From: Trema orientale
Lineage: Eukaryota; Streptophyta; Magnoliopsida; Rosales; Cannabaceae
Direction of reading: 5' to 3'
DNA: 64,000 nt
Assembly: GCA_002914845.1 (NCBI GenBank)
Contig: JXTC01000177.1
Location: 247,245-311,244, forward strand
The notes beneath the pieces are model-generated. The model worked only from the letters and a program-made list of their open reading frames with translations, did not search any database and was not told where the DNA came from. Both the position numbers and the translations under genes were made by a program. Positions 24,176-37,200 of the stretch are shown piece after piece. The number at the start of each line of letters is the position of its first letter. The stretch's first letter is position 1.

Positions 24176-24683
24176 CCAAATTAATCCTAGTCATGTCCAT
24201 TTTCTCCTTTTTAGGACTAGTCCAAAAAAAAAGTGTTATGTCGTGATAACTTATAACCGATTATAGTTTTTACGACCAAGAGCCATAAATGTTTCTAATC
24301 AGTCATAAAAGAAACCTAAACTTTTATAACTAATGATCCAAAAATTGTCACTTAGACCGAAAAAACTCCTAGATCTGTCTATTTCCATAAAAGTAGCTTA
24401 TCTCCATGGAGCTATCACACAAGTAAGTGCTCAAAGTAATCTTTTGATGCTCTTTTTCTTAATCGGGTTTTATTCAGGGGGGAAAAGAAAGTGTACAAAT
24501 TAATATTCTTTTTTATTTTATTATTCATTCCTTTATTTATTTCTACAGAAGCTTGATCAACAAAAGGACATGAATTTCTATCTTCAACCTCAACAGATTC
24601 CATTGTAAGACCCAAATTTTATACTAACCAACGGCTGAGTGCAAAAAAACTTGGATTATATTGATCAAAATAGGAAAACTAAG
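24176..24683. other. Intergenic sequence, nothing recognised
   Basis: AT-rich. The last 50 bp (from about 24640) match the 3' flank of monooxygenase copy 1 and are the original downstream sequence of copy 2. Confidence 0.5.
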
Positions 24684-24962
24684 AGTTAAGAAGAAGTATA
24701 GAACAGAAAATGAACACTGGATTTGATGAAAAGAATCTCAAAATAACTGAGATTAGTAAACTCTTATTTATAATCAGATTACAAGCTTAAGCTTCCACTA
24801 GAAGCTTCTAACTGTTGTAACAATCTTCTAACAACTAATTAACAAACAGCTTAACTAATTAGCTAACTCTAACAGACTGCTGAGTCAACTACACATTAGC
24901 AACGACTACACATCAGCAATAACTACATATCATTAATACATCAGCAACTAGACTCTGTAACA
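24684..24962 (-). mobile_element. LTR-like insertion abutting the stop codon of monooxygenase copy 2
   Basis: A 279-bp segment absent from the 3' flank of copy 1. On the minus strand it begins TGTTACAGAG and contains TATAAATAAGAG. It is bounded by the 5-bp duplication CTAAG (24679-24683 and 24963-24967). The right-hand duplication contains the stop codon (TAG, 24965-24963). The far end does not finish in the usual CA, so its assignment as a solo Copia LTR is likely but not certain. It probably supplies the gene's 3' UTR. Confidence 0.65.
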
Positions 24963-27071
24963 CTAAGCAAGTTTCCCACAATCATAATGCACAACACTAG
25001 CAATCCTGCGAAAAAGGAACTTATAAAATATGGCGTCTCTGAAGAACTTCAACCCCCACATAGAGCCTCCATGTTGGACCCACCCAGATAAGAAGGAGCC
25101 AATGATCAACCAAGTGGCTCGCCACCTTCTTTCCTCTGCATAATCAGATAGTGCTTTATTCACCTTTATAGGGACAAGTCCTCCATTTTGTCGGACACAT
25201 GCACCAATGTGCCTGCCCAAGACCACAGCATCTTCAAGTGCGGCACAACCTCCCTGTCCCAAGTCCGGTGTCATCGGGTGCATGGAGTCGCCTGCTACTG
25301 TGATGTTTTGCTTGCTTAAGTTTCCAAATGCTACCTTCCATGGTTGCCTGAACATCAATGGTGCCCATGACAATGTTGAAAGGTCAGAGTGCTTGACAAT
25401 GTCTAGATATGCTTCAGGGAAGTCCTTGGCATAGTTCTCAATTACATCTCTCTGTATTGCTTTAGGGTCTCCTCCTAGGTATGCATCTGTAATGGGAAAC
25501 GTTAAACAAGTAATCTAAGAATTTAGTATTTGATGACTTAGTTTTTCCCTTGAACTTGCAAATATGATATAAAGTTTCTTGTTTGATATCATGTTAGATA
25601 ATCACTCGTTCTAAAAGTTTCTTGCAAGTATAAGGAAATAAAGATAATTGGCGAGCTTAAAAGGTTGAACCTTTAGCTGGAGAGTCACAAACTAAGAACC
25701 AATAAACATCTTTATCAGTGAGGGGAGCAAAACCAGCCCTTAAGCCCGGACCAACAAACTGGTGAACTTCTTCTTTCATTCCATGGCCCTGAGGAAACAC
25801 GGCCATTCCACGAACCGCCGAGCGACCGGAATGAACCGTTGGAGGGAGTCCCAACCAGCTTGCCGCTACTGAGTGCACCCCATCGCAGCCTATCAGAACC
25901 TGCAAATTCCAAAGCAGCCCAGGAGTTAAAAGCTAGAGAGAAGAGAAGGAAAAGTTACGAGTGTATTTATCTCTTTTCGGAAGTGACTTTAATAAAGTTA
26001 CCTTTGCTTTGATAACAGTTCCATCGTCCATGTGAACAACAGCAACAGATGAACCTTCCTGTTCTTGGGTTTCAATGGCGGTGATCTTGCAAGAGAAGCG
26101 AATCGAATCGGTTGGAAGTTCCTCTGCTAGAGCGTTGAGCAACGCTTTCCTGTGTACTGCTCTGGCCCCAGTTGCATCATTGCTTCATATATAAAATCAT
26201 AATTAGATTCAGATAAATAACAAAGAGTTTTTCTAATATAAAATGTCTGTGATACATCATTGCTTCCACCACATGTTCAAACAGAAAAGTACAGGACAAT
26301 GCTTACTTCTTATTAGCTCCGGAGAAAGATACCTCTTGGATTGCTCCAGTCTCCAAATTGGTTACGTACCCCCTAACATAAAACTCCAATATTGAGAACA
26401 CAAAAAAGTGAACTGAAAAGTAAAAACCCCAGCTAAGATTTAACGTGTTTGTTGAGTTTCAGTGATAGAAATGTAATTCCAGCATCGGCTCTAGAACCCA
26501 TTTCAGGAAATGAGCTCACATGAGTTACAATGCAAATCCTAGAATATAATGGGTCAGTAAATACATAAAGAGCTCAAGGAAAAAAGACCTTAAAAAGTGG
26601 AAGGAGGCTATGTTACATAACATATAATATAATAAGGTGAATGTAACTTCAAAAGAAAAATAATGTGTTTGTCAAGTGAAGCTAGAGCTGCCAGCTTTGT
26701 AGTTTGAACTTGAATCCCAACAACCAAAAAAAAAAAAAGAAGAGTTTCATGACATTTTTTTACCATGGTGGTAGCTTTTTCCATAGAATTAAAAGACTGA
26801 CAAACTAAATAAGGGACAAGACAAAGAAAAAGTTCGCAGGAACAGTTTACTTTTTAAAGGGGGCGTAAATGGAAGTCAACTTCTGAGAAACCCCAAGGGC
26901 ATCAAGGGCAAGCCAAGCATTTGGGAAGAGTGACAAGGCTGCACCAGTGGCTCTAAGCCCATCTGATCTCTCCAACACCAACGCCTTGACTCCTACCCTC
27001 TTCAGCGCCACCGCTGTGGCCAACCCAGCTATTCCTGCTCCAACTATAACAATATCCTCCTTCATTTCCAT
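24963..27071 (-). CDS. FAD-dependent monooxygenase, copy 2 (intact)
   Basis: Exons on the minus strand: 27071-26851, 26372-26307, 26182-26002, 25899-25671, 25486-24963. Lengths sum to 407 codons (406 residues) and all four introns have GT...AG ends. Family: plant FAD-binding monooxygenase (PF01494 group; MO1 / salicylate-hydroxylase-like, distantly related to zeaxanthin epoxidase). Visible motifs are GAGIAG (residues 11-16) for ADP binding, GCDGVHS (160-166), and GDSMHPMTPDLGQGG (298-312), which contacts FAD. Such enzymes insert one oxygen from O2 using NAD(P)H; the substrate cannot be read from sequence. No signal or transit peptide is evident, suggesting a soluble protein. Start chosen at the first ATG of the conserved MEM(K/E)ED N-terminus, shared with copy 1. 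The stop codon touches an LTR-like insertion. Confidence 0.93.
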
Positions 27072-27129
27072 ATCTTCCTTTCTCTCTGTCTTTTTTACAT
27101 ACACATGGAATGTAGGTTGCTCAATAAAC

Positions 27130-27143
27130 TAGTGTGTATATAT
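27130..27143 (-). promoter_or_regulatory. TATA-like box of monooxygenase copy 2
   Basis: The minus strand reads CTTTATATATACAC about 60-70 bp before the ATG, in the same place as in copy 1. Confidence 0.4.
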
Positions 27144-27199
27144 AAAGCCAAGTCCATATGCAAATTGCCAGTTTGAATCTTCTTTGTCGGAAAGAAGAA

Positions 27200-29088
27200 G
27201 TGAAAAAGCCTTGTTTGACCAAAGTGGAGGCCAAGGTCTAAATCTTTGGGTTTTTTTTTGTTTGACACGTAATGGTGTGAACACATACTTGACCAGAATT
27301 CGCTACAACATTTATTATTGATGGCACACATTTTTATTACTCTCCGTTTATCAAAATTTGGATAGAAGAAAATTCAACTCAGAAACAATATAGAAAGTAG
27401 TGACATGATTCCATACGTCATTGTACTAAAATATGGATAAACGAAATTGCAAGTTCTCTTTCTCTAATTATTTTTCCTTCGGAAAAGTAAAAAGGGGCAA
27501 ATCAAAACATCATAGAAGTAACATGTTTATAGACAATTCCAAATATTATTGTTGTTTGACACGATTGGGTTCTTTCTGCTGGTTTTGGACCAGCTAAAAG
27601 TCTCCTTTACAATATGTGAATCTAACACAAATTGTTAACAATTTTTCTTTCTTTTTTATTATTATTATTTTATTATTATTATTTTTTACTCATGATCCAA
27701 CAACTAAAAAAAAAGTTTATATAACATAAATACATATATAAATAACAAGTGTGATTATCACTAGGCTATCTCTATGGCCACAACTACTATATAACATTGG
27801 ATAGAGTATCTTTAAAGAAAAATAAGGACCGATCTAATTTCACATAAATCTCCACATAAAATTAGTAATACACGATAGTGTGCGCGGAATTTTTCACAAA
27901 AATATCGTAACTAGATAAGAGTTGGCTAGTGCTACTTTATCACGTTATGAAATCACATCAATTATATATGAGCTTACATGTGTGATATTTTTTCTGTAGT
28001 TCGAATTTAGTTTATATTGATTTTGTGCAAAATTGCATTCACACTATTAATATATTATGTATAACAAATGTTTAGAAATTAATTATATTATGAATAAGCA
28101 TTCGCATCGCAAAATTCCATGTTATAACACGATGTATGCATAATTTTTTGATGGTTTTACAGGTAATTATAACCTCACTTTCTGATGGGCTATAATCGTT
28201 ATTTTCGTTTATTATTTTGAAGTCGAGCCACAAATTTGTAACGCATTCATAGAACATAAGTAAAAGCAATAATAACTCTCAAAGTTATGTTTACAAAGTT
28301 TTGCGCATAAACTGATGACATTTTTATTTTTTTGAACACAACTGATGTGACATTCTTATTCACGATTTATATCCTTATACAGGAACATATGTTTTCAATG
28401 TATATAAACAGAAAATTTAAAACAAAATAACTTGGCAGTTACAGATACGTATCAAATTCAGTAAACAAAGTTCGTAAAATTATAATTTGGTTGACGACGT
28501 CGTATATATTATTGATTAAGTAACTAGCTATTTTTCTTTTTTTCCTTTAGATTTTCTTTATACTAAAAAACGAAACACTAGAAGAAAATAAATAAGCGAA
28601 ATTTAATAAAAATTTTAAGGATAAAAACATTCACTTGTTCCCACACCCATAAAAGGATATCCAAAGTAAGAATTGATTACACAAAAAGTGAATATTTTGG
28701 TGAAAATCTTTCAAATCTTAAGGATTGCATTGAGGGCCAACATTTTTTTTTCTTTTTTTTTTTGCTTGAAGTGCCAACATTTATTTATGGTGGAGGATAG
28801 ATTCAGCCAACAATTCAATCACGTTCAATACCGGAATATGACTTAGGAATTGATATCACTATCACTGTGCAGTAGTGCTTTTCTCTTTCCTCTCCACCAA
28901 TACCAACCATAATTGTTCGCTCCCCACGCGATAAGATCTAATCTATGTGATCACTTCAGTTACCCGAATGGGTTGCTTTCGAAGTCCCTACTTTTTAATT
29001 TTCATAAATTTTAACTATTTGATAATCGATAAATGTCCAAAAAAGTGAATAAAACATAAACAAAATGCATCTTTATACTTATTTTGGA
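27200..29088. other. Upstream flank of monooxygenase copy 2 and intergenic DNA
   Basis: 27215-27300 and 27795-28050 correspond to the upstream flank of copy 1. Between them is an ATT-rich microsatellite-like patch (27656-27690) not seen in copy 1. No gene from 28050 to 29088. Confidence 0.55.
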
Positions 29089-29691
29089 TAGAGATGTAAA
29101 ATAGGCCGGCTCGACGTTTATACGGGTTTTGTACCAGACTTAAGCTCAGTTTGTTTAAAATGTGAGTCGAGCCGGTTTGATCCATATTCTTTGTAAGAGG
29201 CAGGCCCAGCACTGCTCACAAATCAATCCCACATTTTATGTGAGCCTAAGTAAATCGTGTCTATTCGGGCCAAATATGAGTCAAAATGTAGCCTAATTTC
29301 GTTGTTGTTTTATGCTTTAAAATACCAAATATGTATTTATGTGTATTTAGGCGTAAAACCTATTTATATTCATTTAAAATTTGAATAAACTAAAAATAAA
29401 CAAAATAAGTAAATAAATAACATTAAAAGCATATAAATGAAATTATTTAATTAATTTTTTTTTAATTTTAAATGAGAAATATATTTAATATTATATATAA
29501 TATGATTAAATGTAGGCCTAATGTGGACCATGCCTGGTCGATGGGCTTATTGCTGAGGTCCATCTCGGCCCCTACTATACATAACATGCCGGCCCAAACC
29601 CACATTAATGTGGGCCGGACCATACCAATATCGTGCTTTTTCTTTAGAATGTGGACCGGCCCACAAAGCCCGCCCCGTATTGACATCTCTA
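29089..29691. mobile_element. hAT-like non-autonomous DNA element
   Basis: 603 bp with terminal inverted repeats TAGAGATGTAAAAT / GTATTGACATCTCTA, close to those of the element at 20149. It is flanked by ATTTTGGA (29081-29088) and ATTTTGAG (29692-29699), a probable 8-bp duplication now differing at two bases. Subterminal regions carry repeated GGCCGG / GGGCCGG motifs in both orientations; the centre is AT-rich and non-coding. Confidence 0.8.
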
Positions 29692-30100
29692 ATTTTGAGT
29701 AGTAGAAATTCTAGTTTTTTACATCCGTTCTGGCTTTCGAAAATGGGTATTTTTTTAAAACACTATAATACCAATCTCGCTTTTTTTCTTTTATTTGAAA
29801 AAGGAGAAAAAAAAAAAAAAGGCAACTAGATGGTATCTTTTCTTGGATGTTATAATGGGAACTTATTTCCTAGTTAACGGAATGTCCTTCGCTCTTCAGG
29901 CGATTTTTTTCCTATCGGACAAAGAAGTACATCACCCTATACTCACTGAATATTGCTACTAGTAAAAATTACGTAACATGTGATCTTTGACATTCTACAT
30001 TGAGTACTAACTTATATATACTCGAATAGTTCTGATATTTGCTATTGTTTATAACATCTCTCTATACATAAATGTGAAAATAAAAAAAGAAAATAAGGTG
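29692..30100. other. Intergenic sequence, nothing recognised
   Basis: AT-rich, without coding or repeat signal apart from a short A run at 29807-29820. Confidence 0.5.
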
Positions 30101-30599
30101 AATACACTCCTTTAGTAGTGAGTTTTAGAAAATACAACCATCTCAATAGTTTTTAGATGAAATACACTCCTTTTAAAAAACAGAGGTATAAAAGGATTTA
30201 AATACCCTTTAGTCGAGAGAGTATTGAGAGCTAAAAAAGGTGTTTAGGAATTTGACCAAAAAAGAAAATAATTGAGTGTTTAGCACTGAAAAGGGTATCA
30301 AGAGTACTAGACATGATGTCGAGGGATGCCAGAAAAGGTGTCAAACGATGTTAGATAAGGTACCTAGCAACTCGAAAAAATATATATATATTTGAGTTTT
30401 GTACTAGAAAATGGTGTCGAGAATGCTAGATAGGGTATCAAGAGGTGCTCGACCTTCCATGTCTAGCCAGAATGTAGACTCTTAATAAGATAAGTATTAA
30501 TGTCATTTAAAATAATTTAAAACTTAAAAAAGTGTACTCATAAAAAAATAATTAAGACGAGTGTATTTCCTAAAATACATTATGACAAAGGTGTATTTT
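30101..30599. repeat. MITE-like element with long imperfect terminal inverted repeats
   Basis: The first ~38 bp (AATACACTCCTTTAG..., with TTTTAGAAAATACA) are an imperfect inverted match of the last ~40 bp (...TTTCCTAAAATACA, CAAAGGTGTATTTT). The interior has two related segments, 'gtcgagggatgccag' and 'gtcgagaatgctag'. No clear target-site duplication, so superfamily unknown. Confidence 0.45.
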
Positions 30600-32224
30600 G
30601 CAAAGAACTTAGAAAACAAAATAATAAAGAAATCAAAATACGCAATAAAAAGAAGTACGTTTAAATAATATATCTTCCATTGAAAAAAAATGTCTATATC
30701 GAAAATTTAATAATTTTTTTTTTAGTTTCACTGGTTGACATGTATTCTCTACTAAAATATTTCACATTTTAGTAATATAATGAAATATAGTGTATTTTGT
30801 TTCACTACTTAATAAGTATACTGCACTAAAATATCTCACATTTTAATAATATAATAAAGTATAATAAATTCTAAACATTAGACAATAAAATATGAAAAAC
30901 AAAATAGTGCATTCTTATATATATATATATATGAGAGCTACATAATTATAGGCTCAAGGCAGCTTTTTGTATCCTTTTTTTTCTTCAAATTTTTTTTATT
31001 ACAAATGATATCATTTATATTTATGCCCTACAATTATCTATATTACACGATGATACGACTCGAAAGCAATAAGAAATAAATGAGAATATCTTACATATAA
31101 ATTAAAGTAGAAAATACAACAATGAAATAATATACGCATTTTGTCTAATTATTTTATATACCATCAAATTAACTTTTTATGTATATATGCTTAAAATTAA
31201 AAATTATCCTCGCTCCCCTAAAATTTTGAATTTATACCCATATCCTCTACAATGAAGCAAAATTAACAATTAAATTTTGTCAAAAGACATAAATGGGTTA
31301 CTTAAAAATAATAACAAAAATTTAAAACTTACTTGTGTTTAGCATTTGTTATCCTTTGGGAGAGAAATGTAGAGATAGAGAGAGAAATCATTAACAAGAA
31401 TTTAAGACAATATTAATATATATACTTATATAGTTGAAGAGCTAAAGGAGATATATGCGTGCAAAAAAAAAAAAAAAGGAAAAAAGGAAAAAAAAAACCT
31501 TTGGGCAAAAGACATAAAATAAAGCCTAGAAAACATACTCATACTTTTAATCCAAAATCGAAGTAAGCAAATTATCTCTTCTATAATGAAATTCTATATT
31601 TATTTCAATCAACTCTTTTAGATCATTTCAAATCTTAACTTCAAATTTATGTCAATTCTCTATTTTACCTGTTAATATTGCATTGAATAACTAAAAATAT
31701 ATATTAAAAAGGATTAGTGTGACTAATTTATTATTCATTTGAGTATGAAAATACATCATGAAAACACATGATTCCAATTATAATATACTCAAAAAATTAT
31801 ATAGTGTACTATTTTAAACTTTTTTAATGCTTTAATTTTGTTCAACAAATTTACTACTATGTGTCCCTTAGTTTATGTGCCCACTTAGCTTTAATCGTGA
31901 ATATCAGCCACTCCTTAGTTTATGTGCCCACTTAGTTTTAATCGTGAATAACCGCCACTGCTTTTATATCTGGGCACTAGTAGAAATTTTTTTTGACTTA
32001 TTTATATCCATAGGTATTATTATGTTCAATTAAATTCATCACGCACTACTTTTCCTGGCAAAAGATAGGGAGAGAAAAACGTCTTTTCTTAGTAATAGGT
32101 AGAAAGAGAAAAACGTTAAATAATATGTATTTATTTTTTATTTTCTTTTTCAAACTACTTAAATCATGATAGCTGTTAAATAATTATCTAATCGTTAAAA
32201 GAAAATATCCATAAATAAGTTTTA
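30600..32224. other. Very AT-rich intergenic region with one short tandem duplication
   Basis: No gene. A 47-bp unit containing 'tagtttatgtgcccacttag' is duplicated head to tail at 31866-31912 and 31913-31960, with few differences. Confidence 0.6.
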
Positions 32225-32953
32225 AAAAAATAACTTCCGGGAAGCTCTGCCTTCTCTCTAAAACCAAATCTGTTGTTTTTCCTCTGCCAGCCACCAGTTC
32301 TTCTACGGCAACTCCTTCTCACTTCCTCTGCTAACAGTGCCTCCCCTACCGGGGAGAGAGGGGTTACCCCCCTCTCCGGTACGGATTTTTTCTCAGCTTC
32401 TTTAGTTTTATTGTCAAATAATTTTCTACCTAGATCTAGATCTAAGGTGATCTTAGTAAACTCAGATTCTGATTTATTATGGTATGTGTAGTTTTCAGTT
32501 TCTCTTGTGGTGATATGTAGTTTATTATTTGTTGATATTATTCTAGTCCACCTAGACTTAGATCTATGGTGGTTCGTAATAGATCTCATTGTATGGATCC
32601 CTTTAGTGTGGTTTTCTCCCAGATTTGTTCAGATCTGGACTAGTATTTACCCTTTTATGGTTCTTTATTATGAAGCGAGAGACACAAATAACGTATGTTG
32701 AGTGGAGGGTCACAACGAGCCAACAATAGGTGCTTAGAGCTCTATTGGAGTGCACAGCAACGGTGATCTGCATAAATCCCCTTCTCCCATGTTGATTTCA
32801 CCAAAATCCTAGTGCACGAATTTTCTCCATAAACTTTAATTAGTATTTTACGGTTATCTGCTTTGTAATCAAAATCTCTTTGATGGGTATTGTACTATCC
32901 TTTTATTAGTAATGAAAGTTTCACCCCTTCAAAAAAAAAAAAAAAAAAAAAAA
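32225..32953 (+). mobile_element. Poly(A)-tailed retroposon, probably a truncated LINE
   Basis: A segment with higher GC than its surroundings that ends in 'ttattagtaatgaaagtttc' and an A-tail of about 23. This is the form of plant LINE 3' ends or of a retroposed transcript. There is no reverse transcriptase frame, and target-site duplications were not found. A perfect-looking hairpin lies at 32347-32381. Confidence 0.4.
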
Positions 32954-34145
32954 GAAAAATCCTTCCGAATTAGTGATCCATATATATTATTGTTATTTTA
33001 TTTTTGAAGTCTAGCAGGCTCTTAATTGACCGTAATGGAGGTTGGATTCTGGTGGCAGAGGAATGAAAGCTTTGAACGCGCGTATTTAAGTTTTCAACTG
33101 CCACAATTTTTTTTCTTTTTTTTTTGGTGTGTGAGTGTGCCGTTATTCCCTTTTTTAATAAAAACATTTGGAGTCCATGTAAAAAAGAAATAAAAACATT
33201 TGTAATCTAATTAAGAAAATCACAATTAATTTGTCGTTTTATCTCGTCTTGATTTGGCAAGATGCTGGCTATATTTGTCATGGACGAGTATGTTTTGCGA
33301 CCTCGGATTTGGATGGATAATATCCATATTTATCTCTAATATTGAGTTATTAGAGGTCTTGAATTTTTCTTTTTCTCTTTTTTTCCCCTGAAAACTCTTG
33401 ATTTTAATTAATTTATCAAATGTCAACCCTTATAAAAAAAAAAAATGCAACAGGACCATTTTGGACATTTTTTACCAAAAATACACAAATTAAAATATGT
33501 TAATTGCATTAGTGTTTTAATTGGAAAAATCAACTATAAAAATCAACAAAAAATAAAATTAAAGAAATAATGAAATTACCCATTTTACCCTAAAAAAAAA
33601 AGTTGTTCACCATTAAGTATAAAACGAAGCAAGATAAAGTTTAGCAGAGGTCCAGAACACACTCGGCTAGACAGAGTGATTAGTTACCAAAGGAGAAGGA
33701 AAAACACTACAATTTCAGCCAAAGAGGTAGACTACTACGGTCTATTCCACTGAGTATTGACAACCACTACCATTCCAGGGAAATTGAATAATTAAACCGA
33801 AATTTTTTTAAATAAAATTACATAAAACATAGTTTTTGATAATAAGACTAATGCTACATGTTGTCAACATTAATTGGGTTATACTGTTAATTCTATTATT
33901 AGCAGTAAGTTTCAATAATTTGAATTCACATGCTATATAGGTGTAAAAATGAGAATTTGAGATAAAATTTGTGATCTACGTTATATATTAGAGATTCGGA
34001 TCCCCAAACCATTATCAAGAAAAAAAGAGAAAAAAAAAAAAGAAAAACCATAATAACATTATGGAAGGCATTTATTTCGCACCTTCCTCTTTTGCTTTGG
34101 CAAACACAATAATACATATACCATACCATACCAGTAGGATAGTGG
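32954..34145. other. Intergenic sequence upstream of the alcohol dehydrogenase gene
   Basis: No gene recognised. It contains several A or T runs. The ACCATACC-type repeats at about 34117-34133 resemble, but do not exactly match, the AC elements of phenylpropanoid promoters. Confidence 0.45.
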
Positions 34146-34153
34146 GTTTATAC
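34146..34153 (+). promoter_or_regulatory. Possible TATA box of the alcohol dehydrogenase gene
   Basis: TTTATACA lies 68-75 bp before the chosen ATG, a plausible distance with a short leader containing GAGTGAGTGAGTGA. Confidence 0.35.
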
Positions 34154-34220
34154 ACTTGTGCAGCTTCCTCCACTCCTGTCCTGAGTGAGTGAGTGAATGA
34201 GTTTTGATAGGAAAAGATCA

Positions 34221-37200
34221 ATGGCAAAATCACCAGAAGAACAACACCCACAAAAGGTTTATGGCTGGGCTGCCAGAGATTCTTCTGGAATCTTATCCCC
34301 CTTCCATTTCTCTAGGAGGTTTTTCCTTTCCTCAATTTTTTTTTCTTTTACTTATTTTCTTCTATACTATTATTTTTTTTGTTTTTTTCTCAAGAAGTGA
34401 AAATGAAAAATCATTCATCTGGGTTTGAGAGATTTCCATAAACTTTGGAACGGGTTTTAATATATAATACTTGTATCTCCTGGGTTGATGCTTTTACTTT
34501 TTACCTGTTGGTATATTATATTGCTTTATTACTTTTTCTGGTATAGAAACAAAAAAAAAAAAGAAAAAAAAAGACGATTATACAATAAGCTAAACGCCAA
34601 GTTTGTGCTTATATTATATTTTTGTAAATAGTTGCTTTGTATTACTTTAATAATGTGGTCTTAGTGATGAAGGGTTTATTTTATTTTACGTAAATTTTAT
34701 TTACTATTAGATTTTTCTCTAGTACTCAATCGGGTTCAAGCCCTCTCATCAAGTGAGTGCGTCAAGTCTGTTCTGTATTGTAACCTACCCTGACGTGCAA
34801 CACATCATTATTTTCTTTGAAGTCTGTAGATTTCATCTTTGTCTATTGGGTTTGCATCCGCTTAATTCAATTAAGCTTGCATGGAATGGAATATGGTTGC
34901 TGTTGGTTTCTTGGGCCATTGTTGTTTTTGGGTTTAAGGGAATCTTTACTAATATGTAATATGTAACGAAAAGAATACTAAAGGGAAAGGGTTTGGGGAT
35001 TAATGACAAGAAATCAAAAATTGGGTCGTCCCTTTCTAATTTCGCTAATTATGTGAAGGATTCTCAAAAAAATTTGTGTCCCAAACATGTAAGTAAACAC
35101 ATTAATCTAAATAGGAATGTGAAACACTTCTCCTCTTTTCTATTTTAATTTGTGTCACAGATTTCAGTAACTTGGGCTCGGTTGATGACATTTTTTTTTT
35201 TTTTTTTCGGTTCTTAAGAGAGAAATGAATAGTAAAGTTGCTTAATATGTTATTTGAGGAAGTTTCTGCTTTTTATTTTGAATTTTTAAGGAAGAAAGCA
35301 AAAAAAAAATGAAAATAATGCGACTCAAGCCCTTGGATTTTGTTATTAGTTGGGATTCTTTTTATTTTCACTTTTGTTTTCATTATGGTAGTGGTAATTA
35401 ATTTACTTTATCAGTGTGTGTTGGTTGGTTTATGATTTGAGAATTTGAGATGTAATTCAAAAGGAGAATGAATTACAAAGGTTTTGTTCTTCTATTGCTG
35501 AGTTTCTTTTGTTTACTTCGGCAGGGACAATGGTGATGATGATGTCACAATAAAAATCCTCTATTGTGGAGTTTGCCATTCGGACTTGCATTGTGCCAAG
35601 AATGATTGGGGAATCACAGCATACCCTCTTGTTCCCGGGTTTGATCTTATCCATCTCCAGTTTGTAAATTTTATTTATTTTCTGTCAACCATTAGTGAAA
35701 ATCTAACTCTAATAAACAACTCTCCCAAACAAAATTGGTGCTTTTTGGTAAACTTGAGTTAACAGAACACGACTGCGTTCATTTATTTAATGTCTACCAT
35801 AGGATTTGTGTAGTTGCAATGTTTGTTTATATATTTTGTCCAAATACGAGGCAGTCGTCTTTTAATTTTGCTTTCTCTGAAGAACTCCAACATTTCCTTA
35901 GATTGACGAATTCACTTAAGTAGATTGGTATAAGTAAAAGAATATCAATTACACTTAAGGCTTGAACCTGTGCTATGCAATTCGTTTCGTTTGTAGCCGT
36001 CGAAATTTCTCATCAAGAAAATCATGTGGAGAGGAGTCTTTTATATGGGGAATAGTACTATGCGATGTGTGAATATTAAATGATCAATTTTGTTAGAGAA
36101 ATGGCTTGAATCCACCGGGCTTAATTTACATGCTCTTGACTTTTTCCTCAAACCATATGTTGAACCAGTAAGGCCCCTTAACACTGCCTTAAATGGTTGT
36201 GGATACCAGACGCTTTTTAGTTCTTTCTTTGAAAGGAGAAGCTACCTACATTCTTAACTTGTGTGTGTATATATATACATTTTCCATAATAAGCCAACTC
36301 TAGTTCATTCATTAACTTAATTACTTTTCTTAATTGCCCCTCTGACTTTCTGTTTGGCAGAAACTTTGATATATCTCAGCACAATCAACAACTTTGTAGA
36401 GTGTAGTGCACTTCGTGTAACGAAAACAGAGAACACATTCTTCTTTTCCATTTTCTGACTCAAGCAATAGAAGACTTGTAATACAAAATTTATCAGAATC
36501 TCTATCCCCAGTTTCTTAGGTTTGTAGCTAGTGGCTTTGTATAGCACACTTAAAAAAATGAAATACATACAAGAACTCCATAACAAGTCCTTCTTATGTT
36601 GGAAATGCTAACATCTCACGAAAACACCGTACCTGTTTGTTAATTCTTAGCTTCCCTTAACACGTAGTGTGTTCACTTTACTATGAAGGATATAAGCATC
36701 GCATAATCTGGGTTTCATTCTGGTTTATGTTTTAGGAATTGAGTCGGTATGTATATTAATTATCACTCTTTGTACTGCAGGCATGAAATTGTTGGAGTTG
36801 TAACTAAAACTGGGAGTAACGTTACAAAATTCAAAGAGGGTGAGCGCGTTGGGGTTGGGGTCATTGTGGGATCTTGCAAGACATGTGAGACTTGCCAACA
36901 GGACTTGGAGAACTACTGCCCTCAAGTAGTATTCACTTATAACTCTCTTGACCTTGATGGGACAAAAACATACGGGGGTTATTCCAATGTGGTGGTTGTT
37001 AACCAGCGCTATGTGCTCCGGTTTCCTGACAACTTGCCCCCTGATGCTGGTGCTCCACTCCTGTGTGCTGGAGTCACTGTGTACAGCCCAATGAAATATT
37101 ATGGAATGACAGAGCCGGGCAAGCATTTGGGTGTGGCAGGACTTGGTGGGCTTGGACATGTTGCTGTGAAGTTGGGAAAGGCCTTTGGATTGAAAGTGAC

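Noticed and set aside
33690..33790. 'aaaacactacaatttc', considered as a CACTA transposon end
   Set aside because: No matching inverted end or 3-bp duplication found nearby.
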